This document shows, piece by piece, positions 10,645 through 20,620 of a stretch of 64,000 bases of DNA. The DNA comes from Climacium dendroides. Lineage: Eukaryota; Streptophyta; Bryopsida; Hypnales; Climaciaceae. A model generated the notes under the pieces. It saw only the letters and a program-made list of their open reading frames with translations. It had not been told where the DNA came from and did no database searches. A program made the position numbers and the translations under genes. Location: assembly GCA_950106755.1 (NCBI GenBank), contig OX467091.1:22213538-22277537 (forward strand), given 5' to 3'. How positions within the stretch are numbered: position 1 is the first letter of the stretch; the number at the start of each line of letters is the position of its first letter.

Positions 10645-10710
10645 GTGGGTGGGATTCTTCATTGCATTGGGCAAGGCTTTTGTGGCCGGGGTTCGACTCC
10701 CCTGAGGAAT
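10645..10710 (+). repeat. tRNA-like (box B) SINE head or tRNA relic
   Basis: GGTTCGACTCC at 10,690-10,700 is a perfect RNA-polymerase-III box B and sits in a GGGG/CCCC stem with a 7-base loop. ATTCTTC upstream can pair with GAGGAAT downstream like an acceptor stem. The span between is only about 57 bases and no anticodon arm fits, so it is not a working tRNA gene. A tRNA-derived SINE head is the simplest reading. It lies ~70 bp after the transposase stop. Confidence 0.45.
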
Positions 10711-10719
10711 GACTTTTCT

Positions 10720-11060
10720 TTCGTGTGTGCAATGTTTTGTTATGTTTTTTGGATTCTGAATCGCAAGTACGGGAGCCAGACTCCATACCGTCGAGTTCTA
10801 GGGTTCGCCAGAACACCACAACGGTCCACGTCCACGTCGCCAGACCCAACGCACCCTAAACTCACGGGAAAATTTCAAACTCGCCTAAAGTGCAATTACC
10901 AGAACCTGGAAGGTGCCACGACCGAGAGGACAATGTGAAAGAAAGTAGCCAGGGAACCGACTCTGAAGCTCCAACAGGAACGAGTCGCTCGACATTTAAA
11001 AAAATTAATATATTCACTGCCCCTGACTGCCCTTAGTCCACAACCGACCCTCACAGGCTT
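10720..11060. other. GC-rich non-coding-looking stretch
   Basis: GC-richer than the surrounding DNA (GCCAGACCCAACGCACCC). Short frames exist in several phases, but none has a recognisable product. It merges into the leader-like module that follows. Confidence 0.3.
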
Positions 11061-11062
11061 GA

Positions 11063-11145
11063 CTGGGCCTTCAGTTCCTCTGCAACGAAAGCTTCGTCGT
11101 GGTCTGGGCCTTCAGTTCTTCTGCAACGAACGCCTCGGTCGTGGT
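11063..11145 (+). repeat. 41-bp tandem duplication
   Basis: CTGGGCCTTCAGTTC begins at 11,063 and again at 11,104, each copy continuing TCTGCAACGAA and ending in CGTCGTGGT or CGGTCGTGGT. Two copies, a few mismatches. It lies at the start of the GC-rich module upstream of kinase K2. Confidence 0.75.
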
Positions 11146-11156
11146 GGTGCACCCAC

Positions 11157-12440
11157 TTGCGATTCTCCCATTTTCACTTGCTGAAATGTTCACGTCTGCT
11201 TGCGCTTAAAAGTTGCTCGTCGTGGCCTGTGGGCGCCGCTTGGAGGGACTTTGAAGGTCGTCAGCAGAGAATCAGAGTCGCCAGTGCCGTAGCACACATC
11301 TGCCTCACGACGGAGGGTGCGGGAAGAAGTGGAGCAAGCAGGAGGACTGGAGGAGGAGCTTTCCTTGAGAGTCCGAGGGATATCGCTGAGTCTCGCAGTG
11401 CAGCGCCATCTTGGCAGCATTCGAGAAGCAGACTGCTCCGACGATCCGCAGGCAGTCGGTGGGGAAGCCGCTTTTCTCGTGGAGCCTCCACATCCTCGAC
11501 CACCACCGAGTGAATGCTCACGAGGGCGTGACTACTTAGAGTGTGTTGGTGCAACGCTGTCGGTAGCGCTCACGGAGCCGCTGCACCAGGTTGAGACTGA
11601 TGTTCTTTTTGTGATCCTTTGTTTTTGCCTCAATTTTCAAAAATTGACAGCGTCGTGGAGTGTTTTGTTTTGCAGATTTGGTCTTAACAATTTCATTTTG
11701 GGTCGTTTTTGGGTGACTTTTCTTTTTTGCTTTGGTCCTGCCGACAACCCTGATCTTCTAGAGCCTTTGCTCCAGTTGCTTTTATAGTGGATGGTTTCGG
11801 TCGACATTCACAAGTCCCGACTCCAAGCCGTAAATCGTACTCACGGCTTGCATCTGGTTGCGTCAGGCTCACTTGAATTTGTGTTGTGCCTTGACTGAAA
11901 ACATTTTGGGGGAATCCCCATCACTTGCAGGTTGCAGGGGGTGGAGGAGCTTTTCTGGACTTAATGTGGCAGATCTGAGATCGACCAGGTTTTTTCTTGA
12001 AGGGAAGTACTGCGTCTGCTCATCGCTGGAGCTTTGAGGTACTATGACTACGCTTTTTGCATTTGTTTCTCAAACTCTGCCTTTGGTCATATCTTTGTGG
12101 ATTCGCTGAGTTTCCGTCGATTTGTACTTCTTATCGTCACTTTCTCGTTGAAGAGTCCTGTTACGTGTATTTATGCCTATGAATACAGCAGATTGAGTAT
12201 AGGGCGAGTGGATTCACGTTCAAGTTTTCTGTTGGGAAATTTTAGTGTGGATGCTTAATTGTAAAGCCTAATGTAAATAATCCTTTTGTTTGCTTTTTGG
12301 AATTGGATTGAGCAATGAGATCCTGCGCTTCTTCCTCTCTTCGTGATGCTGCATTCGTGTTATCAGAAGTTGGAACGTTTTCTTCAAGTCTTTCTTCAGT
12401 TTTCCTCTTGACTGCAAGTTCATGTGGTGCTAATTGTTTT
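11157..12440 (+). promoter_or_regulatory. GC-rich leader-like module upstream of kinase K2
   Basis: Parts of this block recur elsewhere in front of kinase copies. 11,388-11,530 (CTCGCAGTGCAGCGCC, AGGCAGTCGGTGGGGAAGCC) is nearly repeated at 19,735-19,880, upstream of K3. 11,860-12,040 is repeated at about 38,985-39,140. 12,305-12,430 (CTTCTTCC..., CTTTCTTCAG) is matched before K3 (20,165-20,270) and K4 (30,290-30,390, minus). Overlapping open frames in different phases argue for a conserved untranslated leader or promoter over a protein. Transcription from here to K2 would need a roughly 1.7-kb intron or insertion to be crossed. Confidence 0.45.
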
Positions 12441-14135
12441 CAGATGGAGTCTCTGCGTTAATTTTTTTGATGTGAACTACTTTACATGGTCATACAAAAT
12501 TGATAATTTCCAAAGTCACCCCATCATCCTTTAAGGATTAAACTATGAAAGTGAAGCTTGGCAAGTTTCAGATCTATCCCATTTTAAAATTTTGAAAAAA
12601 TTGAAAAATTGAAAGAATTATTACAATCTCTAAATGTCAAAATCCATATTCCATTATATTGAGTGTTTTTCAAAAAATTTAAATATTTAAATAATATAAT
12701 TATATACATATAATTTATATTATATATATATATATATATAATATTATATATATAATTATGAAAATGAAAAATAATGTGAGATATATAGTTTTATATTCAC
12801 CTTTTATTCTTAAAAATTATAATTATTTGATTTTTCCATCGAAATTTATAAAAAAACCAATGTCAATAGAAAATATGCTTTACACAGATGAAAATATTAA
12901 GATTCTATATATCAATTATATAATAGGATAAATTTAGCTTGATAGTGAAATTTGACTTGAAGATTGTTGCAAAGTGTGCTATAGCTTGCAATAAGGAAAA
13001 ATAAATGATTGATGCACTAGGGTGTGTGTGGTTAAGAGGATGGAAAATTGGTTCTTGGTTTATAAGTGCTTTAGGTTTGACTCGATGTGGAGTGGATTGT
13101 AGTAGTGGAGATTGGAAGATTGATAAGAAAATTTGTTTCCACTAATAGGCTACATTTCTATTTGTATGCTCTTTGTATAGAAGTGACATTATCAACAAAA
13201 GTGATATACATTTATATGACTCTTGTTTTTTGTTTCAAGAAATTTCTTCTTATGCACTCTTTGGTTGTGGTGTTAATCTTAAAAATTGGACTATGTGATA
13301 CTTTGATAGAATTTTTTGGAAATTTTTTTGGCACTCATGTTTTGCTATTATTCTTGTAAAACTTTTAACAATAGAGTTTGATAGCTTAATAGTTCTCCAA
13401 TTATAGCTATATCATTTGGAGGCTTTTCATAATTAACACACAATGTCCAACATTGTTTGCATTGCACCAATAATTTGGTTTGGTTGCAAAAAACCATTAA
13501 CCTTTAGATGAGACTTGGAGCTTGAATTCAAATTCTAGTGTGAACTTGAATGCAAATTAGAATGGATCTATTGGTTTTGTTAGCATATTTAAAGTACATT
13601 ATGATTAGAACTTCTAGTGTGGTTTATTATTGAGCAATCTCATAATTTTAGGTGTTCTAATTTGAGGAGCTTGCCAACAAACGGTTGTGCTATAATGGTC
13701 AGAAGTGAATGCGACATTTGTGGATTTAGAACTTTGTTGTAGACTTTTTGTGATGACTTGGTACATTTTTGTGTATGACTAGTCTAAAGGATATTTGGGA
13801 TGCTTTTTGATGCTTTTGATAGAAAATTTGTACTGTGGAGTTGGTTGAAAAAACCATTAAACTACAAATTCTGAATCACTTTTAGATACTTCAAAATTTG
13901 TTGGTCTACTTTTGAAAGGAGATTTTTGAAGTAGAGGTTCCTTATTTTTTTAATAAATTGGATTGTTGATTGAAATTTTTTTGTAGATGTGTAGTGGCAT
14001 ACTGCTGGTTAGGAATGAATCAAGACAATTGCAAGCAATTACTACTGTGGTGCCTATAGAATTATTGTACTTGGCATATTAAAGTTTGCCTTTGGGAGTT
14101 GTGTGGTAACAATAGTGCTTTGGTTGGTCATTGAT
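12441..14135. other. AT-rich insertion or intron between leader and K2
   Basis: In K3 and K4 the leader segment lies only ~350 bp before the start codon. In K2 it is ~2 kb away, and this extra AT-rich tract accounts for the difference. It contains an AT dinucleotide stretch at about 12,715-12,760. No protein family is recognised; the frame at 13,087-13,359 is hydrophobic low-complexity sequence. Confidence 0.4.
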
Positions 14136-14466
14136 GTTATTGGCACTTTCTTGTGGAAGATTCTTTTTGGCATGTGAATGTTTGGCTAGTGAGTAGTCTA
14201 GATTTTGGGCTTGGGCCTCATGTATATTTATAATTATAGTTGTAAGTTGCATTTTATACTTTTAAAAACTTCAATTTAGGTCATTGTTTGCACTTTGGAA
14301 TTTGTGTTAATGTCTATGATTTTTATAAAAAATCGTAATGTCATGCCTTGTGACAGAAGAAGCAAGCAATTCCAATCAAAGAGCAGTAAGTAGTGACGAC
14401 TAAATCAAGTGAATATTTCCCTTATTGTCGCCACCAAGACTTGGAGTGAAGCTCATCGTTGCAACA
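14136..14466 (+). promoter_or_regulatory. Conserved 5' flank of kinase K2
   Basis: This stretch aligns with the immediate upstream DNA of K3 (20,290-20,620), K4 (30,260-29,950, minus) and K5 (32,430-32,701). Shared blocks are a TAGTC(C/T)AGATT(A/T)TGGGC-like piece, a CTTTGGAATTTG-like piece and, just before the start, ACCAAGACTTGGAGTGAA and GTTGCAACA. Conservation up to the ATG fixes the start codon and shows that the duplication included regulatory DNA. Confidence 0.6.
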
Positions 14467-15717
14467 ATGGGTGTATGTTGCTCATGTTTGAGGAACATCT
14501 CCAAGTTTGCGATTCGTTCTTCCACACCATCATCTAATTATCATCACAACATTATGGAGTCTTTAGAGGTTCAAAATTCTTCAAGAATTATTGAAGAGCA
14601 AATAAAGCACTCCAAGAATCATTGGAGCCAAGTGTCCCAATTTAAATTAGATGCAGATGAAGTGCCAGAAGTGACCAATGTGGAAGTCTTCCGGATTTTG
14701 CAATCGCATCCCAAATGGGGCGGTTTCTTCACGACCTTTGATAAACATGGGGTCGGTAAGTTGATGAAGATCCATAAGTTTGCTGAAGGTGGTCAAGCTG
14801 AGCTTTATGATGTAAAGATTAAGTGGAGTGATCGATCTTTGCGTCAACAAGACTTGGATTTTAGAATGAAGTGGGTGTTGAAGGTGTTTAAAAAAGGGAC
14901 TTCCTTGCGACAATTGGAGCAACAATGGCCTCGTGGATTGCTCCAAAACTATGTGGAAAACATTGAAAGGCAAATTCGTGGTAGTCCTCCTAGAGCAAGG
15001 AATCATAGTGATGTATTCCATGGAGTATTGTTGAAAGATGGCCGATTTGCGTTCTTGATGGTGAAGGAAGATGAAGATTTGCGACAGTGGATTGATCGTC
15101 TCATGTTGACAACAAAAGAAAATGAATGTCCATTTTCACAAATTGAAGTGGAATCACTTGTGTTTAAAGTAGCATTGGGAATGGAATGGTTTCACAATCA
15201 TGGCATCATTCATCGGGATCTAAAAGCATCCAATGTGCTTATTTCTAGAGTAGAAGGTGGTCATTGGGCATGTAGCGTGGCGGATTTTGAATGCTCCATT
15301 GGAGTTGTTGGGACAGGGTTCTTTAGGGCTCCTGAAATATTACAAGCATGCAAGGATTATAGTATCAGTGACAAGCCTGAGTTGTTTACAAAAGAATCCG
15401 ATGTCTATAGTTATGGGATGCTGTGTTATGAGATCTTGACAGGGAAGCTTCCGTTTGAAGAATATACACAAAATGATTTTGATCATGTATTAAGAGGAGA
15501 AAGACCAAAGGTACCAGAGTATGTTGAAGGATGGATGCAGGAATTGTTAAGAATGTGTTGGCAATCCAATCCTATTGATAGACCATCTTGTGGAAAAATA
15601 TTGGAGGTTCTTTTAGCTAATTCGCAAGTATGTAGAGACCTCCATGCTTATAGAAAAAAGCGTGATGCAGAAAAAGCAATGGGAATTAGACATGTGCCAT
15701 ATAGAAGGGTTACGTAA
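14467..15717 (+). CDS. TKL-type protein kinase with DFE instead of DFG (K2, intact)
   Basis: An uninterrupted, intronless frame of 416 residues. I chose ATG 14,467 because all paralogues start at the aligned ATG after GTTGCAACA. The product begins MGVCCSCL, a typical N-myristoylation and palmitoylation context, so plasma-membrane attachment is likely. Residues ~30-100 form a charged, helical-looking region. The kinase domain follows: a glycine-rich loop (FAEGGQAELYDV, ~105), Lys139 in VLKVF, His249-Arg250-Asp251 in HRDLKASN, then Asp273-Phe274-Glu275 where DFG is expected, and Ala-Pro-Glu at 288-290. SDVYSYGMLCYEILTGKLPF and a CWQSNP..RPS motif complete the C-lobe as in plant TKL and receptor-like kinases. 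Predicted Ser/Thr kinase or pseudokinase in signalling; the Gly-to-Glu change may alter metal binding. Substrate unknown. Confidence 0.85.
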   Translation: MGVCCSCLRNISKFAIRSSTPSSNYHHNIMESLEVQNSSRIIEEQIKHSKNHWSQVSQFKLDADEVPEVTNVEVFRILQSHPKWGGFFTTFDKHGVGKLMKIHKFAEGGQAELYDVKIKWSDRSLRQQDLDFRMKWVLKVFKKGTSLRQLEQQWPRGLLQNYVENIERQIRGSPPRARNHSDVFHGVLLKDGRFAFLMVKEDEDLRQWIDRLMLTTKENECPFSQIEVESLVFKVALGMEWFHNHGIIHRDLKASNVLISRVEGGHWACSVADFECSIGVVGTGFFRAPEILQACKDYSISDKPELFTKESDVYSYGMLCYEILTGKLPFEEYTQNDFDHVLRGERPKVPEYVEGWMQELLRMCWQSNPIDRPSCGKILEVLLANSQVCRDLHAYRKKRDAEKAMGIRHVPYRRVT

Positions 15718-16930
15718 ATTATGAAAGTGACTATAAGAAGTCCCAATAGAAATCAAGTTTGTCATGTAGGACTCTTCATGGATTATATTAGTGTACATTG
15801 CCCTTGTTTCTACTAGTGATAGGTTTTTTATATTATTTCTATTTTAAAGAGCTTCAACTTTTGTACTTTTGTTTTTATTAGAAATTTGTTTCTATTTTAA
15901 TTCTTGACTATGTTGTTAGAAGAAGATTCAATTACTACATTCTAATTAAAAAGTACATGTGTATTATTTGGTCTAAGGTAACATGAAGGAGGTTACTCCA
16001 CTCATTGTAAGAATAAACAATTGTGTGACAAGAGTTTCTTCATCACATTGTGATTACATCTCTAAAAAATTTCATTTGTACATAGTTACACAATGGAAGC
16101 CTACAAAGAGACAAAGTTCAAGGATTGAAAAAGTAACGATTAACCTATCATTTAGGATTCATAATAATAGGAATATTGCACAATGCTTCTTCAAGAAGAG
16201 TGCTATTATGTGAGCTTAGGATCTTGAGTACATGAGCCTAGAAGGCTATACATCTATATTATAGATACCTTCAATGATTGTAGAATATCTACTTATTCAT
16301 ACACTTAAGGCTCATTTCTATGTTTACATGCTAGCATTGTTGCTTCTTCATACGCTTTTCGATGCAACTACTTTACATCTAAGGTAGCAATACCTGAAAA
16401 ATACATTTTTATTTTTTTTGACACTTAGAAAATGGCTTTGAAAGAATACCTCCAAGACTCAACCACAACAACTTTTGAGAAACAACCAATGAGGTGAGGA
16501 GTTTTTTGAAAGCAACCAATGAAAGTTGAGACATTTTATGCTTCAAGGCTGTCCATTTAAGGCTTGTTTAGTTTTAAATTATAGGCTACCTTGTATTTTC
16601 AACTTAAAAAATTTGTAAAGTATTATTAAATTGTCAAAAAACCACTTGGGTTGTATTTCTCTTAAATTCACTAATAACTTCGATAAATATTTTTGGTCAT
16701 TCAACATTTGAGATAATGGGACTAGTAAAAGTGTCTCTTTTATGTGTTGCTATTTTAACCCTATATACTACTAATAGGGACAAAAAAACATCATTTTCAC
16801 CAATGTAATGTATTTTGTTGTGAACAATAGGTGGAATTTTTGTATTCATCTGTTTTGATATTGCAAGGCTAGGGTAGAAGTACCTATTTCAGATAGCCCC
16901 CTTGTCATAGTTTTATAGGATGACTTATTG
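15718..16930. other. K2 3' flank, no further gene
   Basis: Contains the kinase 3'-flank block 15,930-16,010 (TTTGGTCTAAGGTAACATG-like, then GAGGTTACTCCACTCATTGT), which recurs at 25,650-25,745, and in reverse at 28,430-28,510 and about 24,640-24,690. An AATAAA occurs near 16,010 and could serve polyadenylation. The remainder is AT-rich with no gene. Confidence 0.45.
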
Positions 16931-16939
16931 TTGACAATA

Positions 16940-17735
16940 GTTGGATGCATTGTTCATTGAAAAATATTCTCTATTTGTACCTTCTTATTCACTTATCTTT
17001 CTTCCTTTCTTAGTTAGGGAGAAGTGCCAAAGCTAACTGTTACAGGTGAGTCCATGAGACCGGAATGGATCCAAATGAAAAATCCACATTTATATTGAAT
17101 AAAATATTCATTTTTGGAAAAAAAAAATTGCATTCTTCCCCATCCTTATGTTTACACACATTGAACTCTAATTCTCAATAAATTTCCCATATTGTATTGG
17201 CTAAAATGTTTAAGTTATCAGGAATAGGTACTTCTCCTTTACTATATGTCTATTGCATATACACAATTTTGTGTCAAGAAACATGTCATTAATCATTCCA
17301 TATCCCACTAATTGTGGAGTGAAGTAGAAAAACGGTAAACATGGGTAAAGAGTAAGGTCCTTGGTAGAAAGATTTACATTAAAAGTTTCACAATGAAGAA
17401 TTCCCACGAAGTTTTGAAGCTCTTTTTTAAAAAAAATTGGTGTTCATAAACATACCATGTCACCAAATTATAGTAGAGGTACCTATTTCTGATAACATAA
17501 GTATTTTAGTTTGTATGCAAACATAAAGATGAGGAAGAATGTAAAAAAAAAAGATTTTTTTTTCAAGAATGAATACTCTATTCAATATAAATGTGGATTT
17601 TTTATTTAGACCCATTCCAATCTCATAGACTCACCTAGTACGATTAGCTTTGGCACTTCTCCCTAAGCAAGGAGGGAAGAGAGATAAGTGGATGTGAACG
17701 TACAAACAAAGAATATTTTTCAATGATCAATGCAA
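16940..17735. mobile_element. Large foldback element, ~210-bp arms
   Basis: 16,940-17,150 and 17,510-17,735 are inverted copies. Shared landmarks are TTGAAAAATATTCT, CACTTATC, GGGAGAAGTGCCAAAGCTAA, GTGAGTC(C/T)ATGAGA and AATCCACATTTATATTGAAT. About 360 bp of unrelated AT-rich DNA lies between the arms. No transposase is encoded, so it is a non-autonomous element or a palindromic duplication. Confidence 0.7.
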
Positions 17736-17739
17736 AGAT

Positions 17740-18400
17740 GGAACAACAAAAGTGATTATACTAATTAACGGTGATTGAATGCTTTGAATGCAAGGTTAGC
17801 TCTCAATTCCAAGCTTTGATTGCAAGCTCTGAAGCAACGATCTCATGGAAAAGCTACACTAAAGTTGGCGATACACTACCGTAATTGAATGGCAGCCATC
17901 AAAGTTGTCAAAGAAGGTGTATGCAAGAAGTGCTATATGAACATAAATGCTTGTCAAGAAATGTATTGTTCATTTTGTAAGGATTATTTCTCATAATCTT
18001 TCCTTTGTACGTAAAATTTGACTAATCGGTGATTATGGATTTTCATTCATCAATCACATATACGTAGGTTGCCTAGGTTCATAGTCATATGGTGACTATA
18101 CAGAGCAAATCTAAATTACAAGTGGTATTTATTTTAGTGTATCATGTCATATGGGGATTTTTATTTGTATCCTTACAAGAATGATAGGAAAGCATGTTAT
18201 AAAATTTGCATAATTTTTGAGTAAGCAGAGAATTGTATTAGATTTTCTTGTATTCAACTTGCAATTAAGGAATATAGAAACAATAGACCACATTGTGGTT
18301 CCTACCTATATTAGGGGTTAATTAGCATTGCCACAACCAAAATAAAAGTAAAAAGTAATATTCTAATTTTAAAAAACTTCAAACTTCAAAAAATTTCACA
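17740..18400. other. AT-rich spacer
   Basis: No coding frame or repeat match recognised apart from general AT richness. Confidence 0.4.
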
Positions 18401-18404
18401 CCAT

Positions 18405-18560
18405 AGGTTCAAATGCCATAAAACAAAGTCCATGCACCCCTACCAAAGTGAGAAGAGCTTTCCAATGGTACCAAGAATGCGACGAAGGAACACACAACTA
18501 TGGAGATATCACTGTAACAAACAAAACAAACAACCTCATTTAAGGTATAGAAATATCCAA
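18405..18560 (-). repeat. R1 repeat unit, reverse
   Basis: CAAAGTCCATGCACC, AAGAGCTTTCCAATGGTACC and GTAACAAACAAAACAAAC are the reverse complement of the R1 unit at 446-700. Confidence 0.65.
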
Positions 18561-18619
18561 TAGTTGAGGGTTACAGGACACACTTACAAAAGTTGGCCAT
18601 GCTCTGGGCTCCAAATATG

Positions 18620-19560
18620 AACTGATGCTCATGGAAAGGTGCTGCAATTACTACCCAGGGCGGCTACCGTATCCAGAGCACGAATGATCGAACAGTGCAA
18701 ACAATGCCCGATTCACCACCTTCACAACACAAAAATTCAATCTCCCACACAAAATTGTCGTAGTGCCAGCTCCTTTGCGCTTAAAAATCCTCAGCACAAT
18801 GCCTGGACAACGATGTCAACTGAACCTCAACGCCACCTACACCTGTGGACCCTGTACACAACATCAACCATCCTGAGAGATGAGCATGGAGCTCAAACCT
18901 TTTAGATAGACTGCTTTCTAGGTATGCTAGATAGCTAGATTTTATCTACTCAGCTTGCCAAGGCTGAAGAGAGATCAGTTTGAAAACTTAGTTACATACC
19001 TTGAGGGCCTCAGATGGTTGTAGTACAATTGGAAATCAAAGATTCTCGGGTGGACTGAGAGACGCCCTGAAGGCCACCCTAATGGTTACTCTGCGGAAGT
19101 GTACAAGCTCTTGCGTGAGGAGATATTCATGCTTTCCAAAGTGGAGGGCGATGAGGACAGTGTATACATCGCTGCAACGGCGGCAAGCGCATTGCCCGAG
19201 AGATGATCAAGTATAACATGCCCGGCCAGCTTCTCATATTCCAAAAGACTCCTGGAACAGCCCAGGTGTTAATTATATTCGACAGTACTACTTGTTAGTA
19301 TGCAAGGATGGGGGTTGGCTAGACTCTGAGAACAACCTTAACTACAACGTACTGCACAAATCCAATTTTATATTGGCTGAGAAATCTCACCTGCAAAAGG
19401 CAACAGCTGAGTTTCGTCTTGCTGATGTGAAAGAAGCGGAGATATTTAAGGGATGCAGCTCAAGTGCTCAGAAACGAACCCCGAGATTCCTCCTTGCTTG
19501 GGCCGCAGCATCGTGATAGTCATCACCCCGTTCTGAAGAACAACTGTTCACGGTACTTGA
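18620..19560 (+). pseudogene. Unidentified GC-richer, coding-like remnant
   Basis: Composition is balanced, unlike the AT-rich surroundings, and several short frames in different phases look protein-like: ...EVYKLLREEIFMLSKVEG near 19,100-19,155, then KRIAREMIKYNMPGQLL near 19,181-19,235, then SENNLNYNVLHKSNFILAEK near 19,327-19,390. Phase changes between them suggest frameshifts or unrecognised introns. I do not recognise the family. It could be a processed gene fragment or a decayed exon cluster. It runs directly into the leader-like module that precedes kinase K3. Confidence 0.35.
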
Positions 19561-19720
19561 GTGTAGGCCCTCAATTCCTATCACCCACCAACAGCTGCAC
19601 AACGACAGTGTTGGGAATTGTAAAGCACGACAGCGTGGTGGATAAGTTAGCAGCAAGACGGGATAGCAACAAGTGGGTAGATAAAGAGCATCGCCACCAG
19701 GAAGGAACTTTAATTGCGAG

Positions 19721-20290
19721 TCGAGGGCTATCGCAGAGTCTCGCAGTGCAGCGCCGCCTTGGCAGCTGTCGAGAAGCAGACTGCTCCAACGATCCGCAGG
19801 CAGTCGGTGGGGAAGCCGCTTTTCTCGTGGAGACTCCAAATCCTCGACCACCACCCCGACTGAGTGTGTTCATCCCCAGCGGTCAAGGGCGTGGCTACTG
19901 AGATTAGAAGGTTGGTATGTGAGTGTGTAGACCAATACTCAAAACGGGACTTTGGCATCAATGGATGGCTCCTACTAGTCCAATCTCTTGAAATTCATTG
20001 CAATTGGCAATCACCTTTTGGGTGAACTAGTTGCACAACGTACTTTCCAAACCGGTAAGCTTGTCTCTATGCATTTTGTTGGAACCAGTTGGGAGGCACT
20101 CAATAGGTACTTGGATCTAGAAGCAAGCACTTAGGATTTTGTTTGCATTTTGGAATTTGTGTTGAACAATGAGTTACTTTGCTTCTTCCTTTCTTTGCAA
20201 TGCTTGGTTGTTGAAGTTGCACCTCTTTCTTCAACTGGGTCTTTGGTTTTCATCTTAATTGTAAGTTTATACTTTTCTTGTTGATATTGT
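19721..20290 (+). promoter_or_regulatory. Leader-like module upstream of kinase K3
   Basis: 19,735-19,880 nearly repeats 11,388-11,530, and 20,165-20,270 matches the TTCTTCCTTTCTTTGCAATG-type leader segment found before K2 and K4. In this copy the leader-to-start distance is short (~350 bp), which is probably ancestral. An open frame crosses the module, but its upstream continuation differs between copies. Confidence 0.45.
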
Positions 20291-20620
20291 TGACAATATT
20301 CTATGAAAGATTTGGTTAGAGTGTTATTTTATGATGTGAATAGTCCAGATTATGGGCAAGGGCTTCATGTGGATTTATAATTTTTTTGTTTAGTGTTCAA
20401 GGGTCTTTAGTTTTGGAATGCCTTACAAACCACAATTTAGAGTAATTTTTTTAAACATTGGAATTTGGGGTACTTTTTTCATGTGTATGCTCTTTATCTA
20501 AAATGGTATTGCCTTATGTTGAGACAGGAGAATCCAAAAAATGCAACACTAGGGTCTAAATGAAGCATATTCACCTATTACCACTAAGACTTGGAGTGAA
20601 ACTTTTATAGAGTTGCAACA

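Noticed and set aside
10645..10710. Functional tRNA gene
   Set aside because: The fold is ~15 bases too short and has no anticodon arm; kept only as a tRNA-like repeat head.
11157..11787. Protein-coding gene in overlapping frames of the GC-rich module
   Set aside because: Frames occur in several phases on both strands; only ~45 residues are shared with the 19.7-kb copy and both ends differ.
13087..13359. Small hydrophobic membrane protein
   Set aside because: T-rich AT tract gives Leu/Phe/Val by chance; no homologous frame in the other kinase upstream regions.
14425..14466. Extension of kinase K2 upstream to TTG 14,425
   Set aside because: The codon is TTG, and all paralogues start at the aligned ATG 14,467; the upstream DNA matches non-coding flanks of the other copies.
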